DNA of 64,000 nt from an uncultured Gemmiger sp. (GTDB lineage: Bacteria; Bacillota; Clostridia; Oscillospirales; Ruminococcaceae), in the NCBI GenBank assembly GCA_944386495.1, contig CALXBE010000009.1:17500-81499 (forward strand). Reading direction: 5' to 3'. A model generated the notes under the pieces. That model saw only the letters and a program-made list of their open reading frames with translations, did no database searches and was not told the DNA's origin. Every line of letters begins with the position of its first letter. Positions within the stretch are counted from its first letter, which is position 1. The translations under genes were made by a program, and so were the position numbers. Positions 60,848-64,000 of the stretch are shown here, piece by piece.

Positions 60848-62200
60848 ATGTCCCAGTCTAATACTCAGCCACGGTTTACCAACCGGGCCCTGTTTGCATT
60901 GATTCTGCCCCTGATTCTGGAGCAGACCTTTGCCGTCACCATCGGTATGGCAGATACCCTGATGGTTTCCAGCGTAGGGGAAGCGGCTGTTTCCGGCGTT
61001 TCCCTGGTGGACACCATCAACACTCTTTTCATCCAGATTCTCTCCGCTCTTTCTGCCGGCGGTGCCGTGGTCACCAGCCAGTATCTGGGCCGGAAAGATT
61101 ATTCCAGCGCCCAGAAAAGCGGCGGACAGCTCTTTATGGTATCGGGGCTGTTTTCCCTCTTTCTCTCCGTTCCCATTATCCTGCTGAAAACCCAGATCCT
61201 TACGGGAATTTACGGCAGCATTGAGCCGGATGTAATGGCTGCTGCCGACACCTACTTTTTCCTCAGTGCTCTCAGCTATCCCTTTATTGCCCTGTTTTAC
61301 AGCGGCACTGCCCTTTTCCGCAGCCAGGGCAACAGCAAGGTGAGCATGATCATCAGCCTGGTCATGAATGTCACCAATATCGGAGGAAACGCCATCCTTA
61401 TCTACGGTTTCGGCATGGGAGTCAAGGGTGCTGCCATTGCATCCCTGGTCAGCCGGATGGCCGCCGCCTTCGCGGTGATATTCCTTCATCAGGGTCATCA
61501 TAATCCTCTGCGCCTGGACCGGTTGTCCCTTCTGGTTCCCAACCGGGAAATGTACAGCCGAATCTTGAAGGTAGGCATCCCCACCGGAACCGAAAACGGA
61601 ATGTTCCAGTTCGGCAAGCTGGCAGTAAGCCATCTTACCGCCTCCTTGGGCACTGCGGCCATTGCAGCCAATGCCGTGGCCAACAGCACCTCCAGTTTTC
61701 TGAACATTCCCGGCAACGCCATGGGCCTGGCCATGATCACCGTTTTGGGTCAGACTTTGGGGGCCGGGGACAAGGAGGAAGCCAAGCGGTACGCCCGGAA
61801 GCTGATGATTTTTGCCTATGCCGGAAACGCCATTATGAACCTGGCCATGCTTCTGGTAGGGCGGCAGTACATTATTCCCCTTTTCAATCTCAGCGACGAG
61901 GCCATTGCCCTGTGCAGTCAGGTGGTCTTGCACTTCAACATTATTTCTATCCTCTGCTGGCCTCTCAGCTTTACCCTTCCCAACGGACTTCGGGCCGGAG
62001 GGGACAGCAAGTACACCATGAAGGTGGGAATCCTCTCCATGTGGCTCTGCCGGGTAGGTGCCAGCTATCTTTTGGGCGGCTACCTGGGCTTTGGTCTCCT
62101 GGGCATCTGGTGGGGCATGTTCCTGGATTGGTTTTTCCGGAGCAGTTTCTTCCTTACCCGCTTTTTCTCGGGAAAATGGTGCGAGCACAAGGTCATTTGA
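60848..62200 (+). CDS. MATE family efflux transporter
   Basis: Twelve-helix antiporter of 450 residues, close paralogue of the MATE gene left of polA (shared EAAVSGVSLVD and GGAVVTSQYLG segments). The start has only a weak GAGGTTGT before it. It follows the aminotransferase by 36 bases without a terminator, so it is probably the last gene of the polA-rimI-tsaD transcript or of a local one. Confidence 0.92.
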   Translation: MSQSNTQPRFTNRALFALILPLILEQTFAVTIGMADTLMVSSVGEAAVSGVSLVDTINTLFIQILSALSAGGAVVTSQYLGRKDYSSAQKSGGQLFMVSGLFSLFLSVPIILLKTQILTGIYGSIEPDVMAAADTYFFLSALSYPFIALFYSGTALFRSQGNSKVSMIISLVMNVTNIGGNAILIYGFGMGVKGAAIASLVSRMAAAFAVIFLHQGHHNPLRLDRLSLLVPNREMYSRILKVGIPTGTENGMFQFGKLAVSHLTASLGTAAIAANAVANSTSSFLNIPGNAMGLAMITVLGQTLGAGDKEEAKRYARKLMIFAYAGNAIMNLAMLLVGRQYIIPLFNLSDEAIALCSQVVLHFNIISILCWPLSFTLPNGLRAGGDSKYTMKVGILSMWLCRVGASYLLGGYLGFGLLGIWWGMFLDWFFRSSFFLTRFFSGKWCEHKVI

Positions 62201-62204
62201 TTTT

Positions 62205-62248
62205 TCGCAAAAAAAACAGCAGACACAAATTGTGTCTGCTGTTTTTAT
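62205..62248. terminator. Bidirectional terminator between MATE and the coiled-coil gene
   Basis: AAAACAGCAGACACA / TGTGTCTGCTGTTTT with A-tract left and T-tract right. Confidence 0.9.
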
Positions 62249-62254
62249 TTTATA

Positions 62255-62902
62255 TCAGTGTTTAGGCGCGTTGTCCCCTGTCTGTTCCCGAAGACTGGCC
62301 AACTGCTCCTCTGCAGCATGAGCCCGCTTTTCCCAGGCTTTGGCCCATTTCCGGGCCTGTTCCATCTGCCGCAGGGTCCGCTGTTCCTCCCGCAGCTGTC
62401 CCAGCTGAAACCGCATTTTTTCGTTTTCCCTCCGGAGCTGGCCCACGACCTGCTCCGACTGTTTCAAGGCATTCTGCAGTCCCTCTTCCCGCACGGTAGA
62501 CTCATAAAAAGCATTGTGCACCAGAGGACGATACTTCAGCTCATCTTCCCAGCGCACCTGATGATATTCCACCGATACAGGAACACCATCCTGGTATTGG
62601 ATGCACCTGTAGGCATCCCCGGCGTGAAGTTCTTCTCCCGAGATCAGATAATTTACCGAGTCAGGACGGGCAATGCAGTCCTGCCAGATATAGAGGGCTT
62701 CCCCGCCCGGGACAGGCTTTGCGGCAGCTTTTTGCCACCGGTACGCAGTATTCCGGCCTGCATGGGCCATCATGACCACCAAAGGCTGCTCCCCTTCGGT
62801 CCCCTCCAGGTGGCAGACCTGCAGGGGCTGACAGGGCAAGCCGTCCGTATTCACCTGAGTATTCTGGGTCTCCCAGGGCTGGATATTTTCCTGATCGTTC
62901 AC
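62255..62902 (-). CDS. Coiled-coil protein of unknown function
   Basis: A soluble 215-residue protein. The first half has short beta-like segments (LYIWQDCIARPDSVNYLISG, DAYRCIQYQDGVPVSVEYHQ) and the second half (about 130-205) is a coiled coil rich in Arg, Gln and Glu. No family recognised. GTG is taken as start, preceded by AAGGAGGAG at seven bases. It lies downstream of the holin and M23 genes on the same strand but has its own promoter. Confidence 0.7.
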   Translation of the reverse strand: MNDQENIQPWETQNTQVNTDGLPCQPLQVCHLEGTEGEQPLVVMMAHAGRNTAYRWQKAAAKPVPGGEALYIWQDCIARPDSVNYLISGEELHAGDAYRCIQYQDGVPVSVEYHQVRWEDELKYRPLVHNAFYESTVREEGLQNALKQSEQVVGQLRRENEKMRFQLGQLREEQRTLRQMEQARKWAKAWEKRAHAAEEQLASLREQTGDNAPKH

Positions 62903-62973
62903 TAAGGACTCCTCCTTCAAAGGACGCTGCGGCTCACTGTTTATGAAATGTCGCTCTTTATTATTACTGCCTT

Positions 62974-63003
62974 AGTATAACACAAAGAGGGCGCAACATT
63001 CAA
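62974..63003 (-). promoter_or_regulatory. Promoter of the coiled-coil gene
   Basis: TTGAAT, 18 bases, TATACT on the minus strand, abutting the holin stop codon. Confidence 0.5.
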
Positions 63004-63462
63004 TCATTCAGATTTTTCTTCCAGAACATCCTGTGCTGCCGCCAGAGCCTTTACCAGAAAACCAGGGAGGGGCGCTCCCAGAGCATTGGCATTTTCCAGA
63101 ATGCTTCCCAACTCAGTAAGGATATACCAGCCAAGGGTCATGGGCAGAAGCATTCCTGCATATTCCACACTACCCTCCAGAATGGGCAGGTTATTCAGGG
63201 TATTTCCCAGCACCCCGTCTGCCACAGCAGCCACGGCCACCACCACGATCATTCCGGCTTTGTGCCACAGTCCTGCCCGGGCCTGGGCGCTGGACCACTT
63301 TCCCTCTTTGCAGGCAGCAGCACTGCCGCTGAGATAGTCAGCGCCCATGCAGATGACCCATGCTGCCACCAGCCAGCCTAGCCAGCCAAAGGCTTCCGAG
63401 AAGGCCCACACTGCCCCCACGGTCAGCACCTTGATCCACAAAAAAATATTGTTGTTCTCCAC
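63004..63462 (-). CDS. Phage-type holin (toxin secretion/lysis holin family)
   Basis: A 152-residue membrane protein with three or four hydrophobic segments. The pattern WLVAAWVICMGADYLSGSAAACKEGKWSS, with a glycine/serine turn and charged loop, and the MTLGWYILTELGSILENANALG end are typical of the Holin_4 (TcdE/UtxA-like) family. Such proteins form pores that let a wall hydrolase or toxin out. It lies 11 bases after an M23 peptidase frame, as in a lysis cassette. GGAGGAAAAAG precedes the ATG. Confidence 0.87.
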   Translation of the reverse strand: MENNNIFLWIKVLTVGAVWAFSEAFGWLGWLVAAWVICMGADYLSGSAAACKEGKWSSAQARAGLWHKAGMIVVVAVAAVADGVLGNTLNNLPILEGSVEYAGMLLPMTLGWYILTELGSILENANALGAPLPGFLVKALAAAQDVLEEKSE

Positions 63463-63472
63463 TTTTTCCTCC

Positions 63473-63826
63473 TTACTCCAGGGCGGTTCCGGCAGCGGAC
63501 AGCTTGTCCAGAAGCTGTTCCATGCGGGCAGCCATGGACTTCTGGGCGGTCAGGACCTGTGCCATTCCCTCTTCCAGTTCCGACAGCTTTTCCATTACAG
63601 GAGACAGGTCTGCCGACACAGAACCCTGATAATCTGCACAGCCAAGGGACAGTTCCCGGGCCTTGGCTGCCACGGCATCCCTGACTTCTTCGCTCATGGG
63701 CCCTGCCACCAGATAGTCTCCCTCGTCCCGCACGGCTGCTCCCAGCCGGCCGGCGTATTCCGTCACGGTTTTCCGGTCCCCGGTACTTACCGGGCCGATT
63801 TTCAGGGTATCGCTGGTATAGGTCAT
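63473..63826 (-). CDS. 117-residue protein read in frame from the end of the M23 gene
   Basis: Starts at an ATG with AAAGGAGGAGACCC directly before it and runs to the TAA shared with the M23 frame. The protein MTYTSDTLKIGPVSTGDRKT... has no known family; the C-terminal half is helical with SPVMEKLSELEEGMAQVL. Because no stop separates it from the M23 frame, it may be made alone, as the tail of the peptidase, or both. The strong ribosome-binding site favours at least some independent synthesis. Confidence 0.6.
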   Translation of the reverse strand: MTYTSDTLKIGPVSTGDRKTVTEYAGRLGAAVRDEGDYLVAGPMSEEVRDAVAAKARELSLGCADYQGSVSADLSPVMEKLSELEEGMAQVLTAQKSMAARMEQLLDKLSAAGTALE

Positions 63827-64000
63827 ATGGGTCTCCTCCTTTTTTCTCTCTACCGGCCCTTCCCCGGGGCCGTAAGTATAAACTGTATTCCAGGCTGTGG
63901 AAAAATCCCCGTCCAGCCAGACTAAGGGATTGCGGCGAACACCTCCCAGAATCACCTCAAAATGCAGGTGAGCACCGCTGCTTTTCCCGGTGTTCCCGGT
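63473..64000 (-). CDS. M23 family metallopeptidase (5' part missing)
   Basis: The window edge cuts the gene; the visible end starts TGNTGKSSGAHLHFEVILGG, the last zinc motif (HxH) of LytM/M23 glycyl-glycine or D,L-endopeptidases, followed by RRNPLVWL, the normal end of the domain. The frame then runs on without a stop through a ribosome-binding site and the 117-residue segment. It precedes the holin gene, suggesting an endolysin-holin pair. Signal sequence and N-terminal domains are not visible. Confidence 0.85.
   Translation of the reverse strand, partial: TGNTGKSSGAHLHFEVILGGVRRNPLVWLDGDFSTAWNTVYTYGPGEGPVERKKEETHMTYTSDTLKIGPVSTGDRKTVTEYAGRLGAAVRDEGDYLVAGPMSEEVRDAVAAKARELSLGCADYQGSVSADLSPVMEKLSELEEGMAQVLTAQKSMAARMEQLLDKLSAAGTALE

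Noticed and set aside
62255-64000. Prophage at the right end
   Set aside because: Only a holin and an M23 peptidase fragment are seen; no integrase, capsid, tail or terminase gene lies in the window, so a prophage cannot be claimed.

Overview
The window looks like a chromosomal segment of a GC-rich anaerobic Firmicute, most plausibly a gut Clostridium-group organism of the Oscillospirales (Ruminococcaceae/Oscillospiraceae). This placement is inference from gene content: a Firmicutes-type glmS ribozyme, ScpA/ScpB, LuxS/MtnN, TmcAL, an HPr-like protein, strong AAGGAGG ribosome-binding sites, ackA, and a citrate synthase-aconitase-IDH half TCA branch. Nearly all of the sequence is housekeeping DNA, densely coding and compactly arranged in short operons ending in strong intrinsic terminators. 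There is no rRNA, CRISPR array, insertion sequence or integrase.

Layout. 0-2 kb: leftward operon of an M50 protease, scpA and a truncated scpB. 2-8.5 kb: rpmB, a DUF4250 gene, an esterase, a complete polar amino acid ABC transporter, nadE, a NusG-domain-II protein and a 45-residue membrane peptide. 8.6-12.6 kb: YdcF-like protein, deoB, pyk. 12.6-17.6 kb: polysaccharide deacetylase, membrane protein, glmS ribozyme and glmS leftward; rmuC and tRNA-Leu(GAG) rightward. 17.7-21.3 kb: an unusual hairpin-rich spacer, a MATE transporter, guaB, and an intergenic region with a candidate small RNA. 21.3-29 kb: lipoprotein/GH13/ATP-grasp operon, then AI-2E transporter, GH25, SDR, tadA and CPBP protease operon. 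29-38 kb: GntR regulator, aconitase-family hydratase, citrate synthase, IDH, apt, purine permease, luxS, mtnN. 38-46 kb: phosphoesterase, tcdA, tRNA-Arg(CCU), RodA-like protein, tsaE-tsaB, upp, and a large unknown coiled-coil membrane protein. 46-53 kb: tmcAL, ackA, an HPr-like protein without the catalytic histidine, a CNNM/CorC-type protein, tex, yfbR. 53-62 kb: dusB, a MATE gene, polA-rimI-tsaD, an aminotransferase and a second related MATE gene. 62-64 kb: coiled-coil protein, holin, and the end of an M23 peptidase gene.

How the genes fit together. The gltA/aconitase/IDH set makes 2-oxoglutarate (glutamate precursor) and sits beside a GntR-type regulator with a clear palindromic operator. 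apt, guaB, upp, deoB, yfbR and the NCS2 permease are nucleotide salvage and synthesis. LuxS and MtnN recycle S-adenosylhomocysteine. tsaE, tsaB, tsaD, tcdA, tadA, dusB and tmcAL make this stretch rich in tRNA modification genes. glmS and the deacetylase both concern amino-sugar wall chemistry.

The most interesting unexplained signals are: a promoter-terminator unit at about 21.1-21.28 kb with no reading frame, whose hairpin loop matches the 16S anti-Shine-Dalgarno sequence; a row of three perfect hairpins between duplicated terminator halves after tRNA-Leu; the ATP-grasp/GH13/lipoprotein operon; the 625-residue Pro/Glu-rich coiled-coil membrane protein; and an M23 reading frame that continues without a stop into a second gene-like segment with its own ribosome-binding site.
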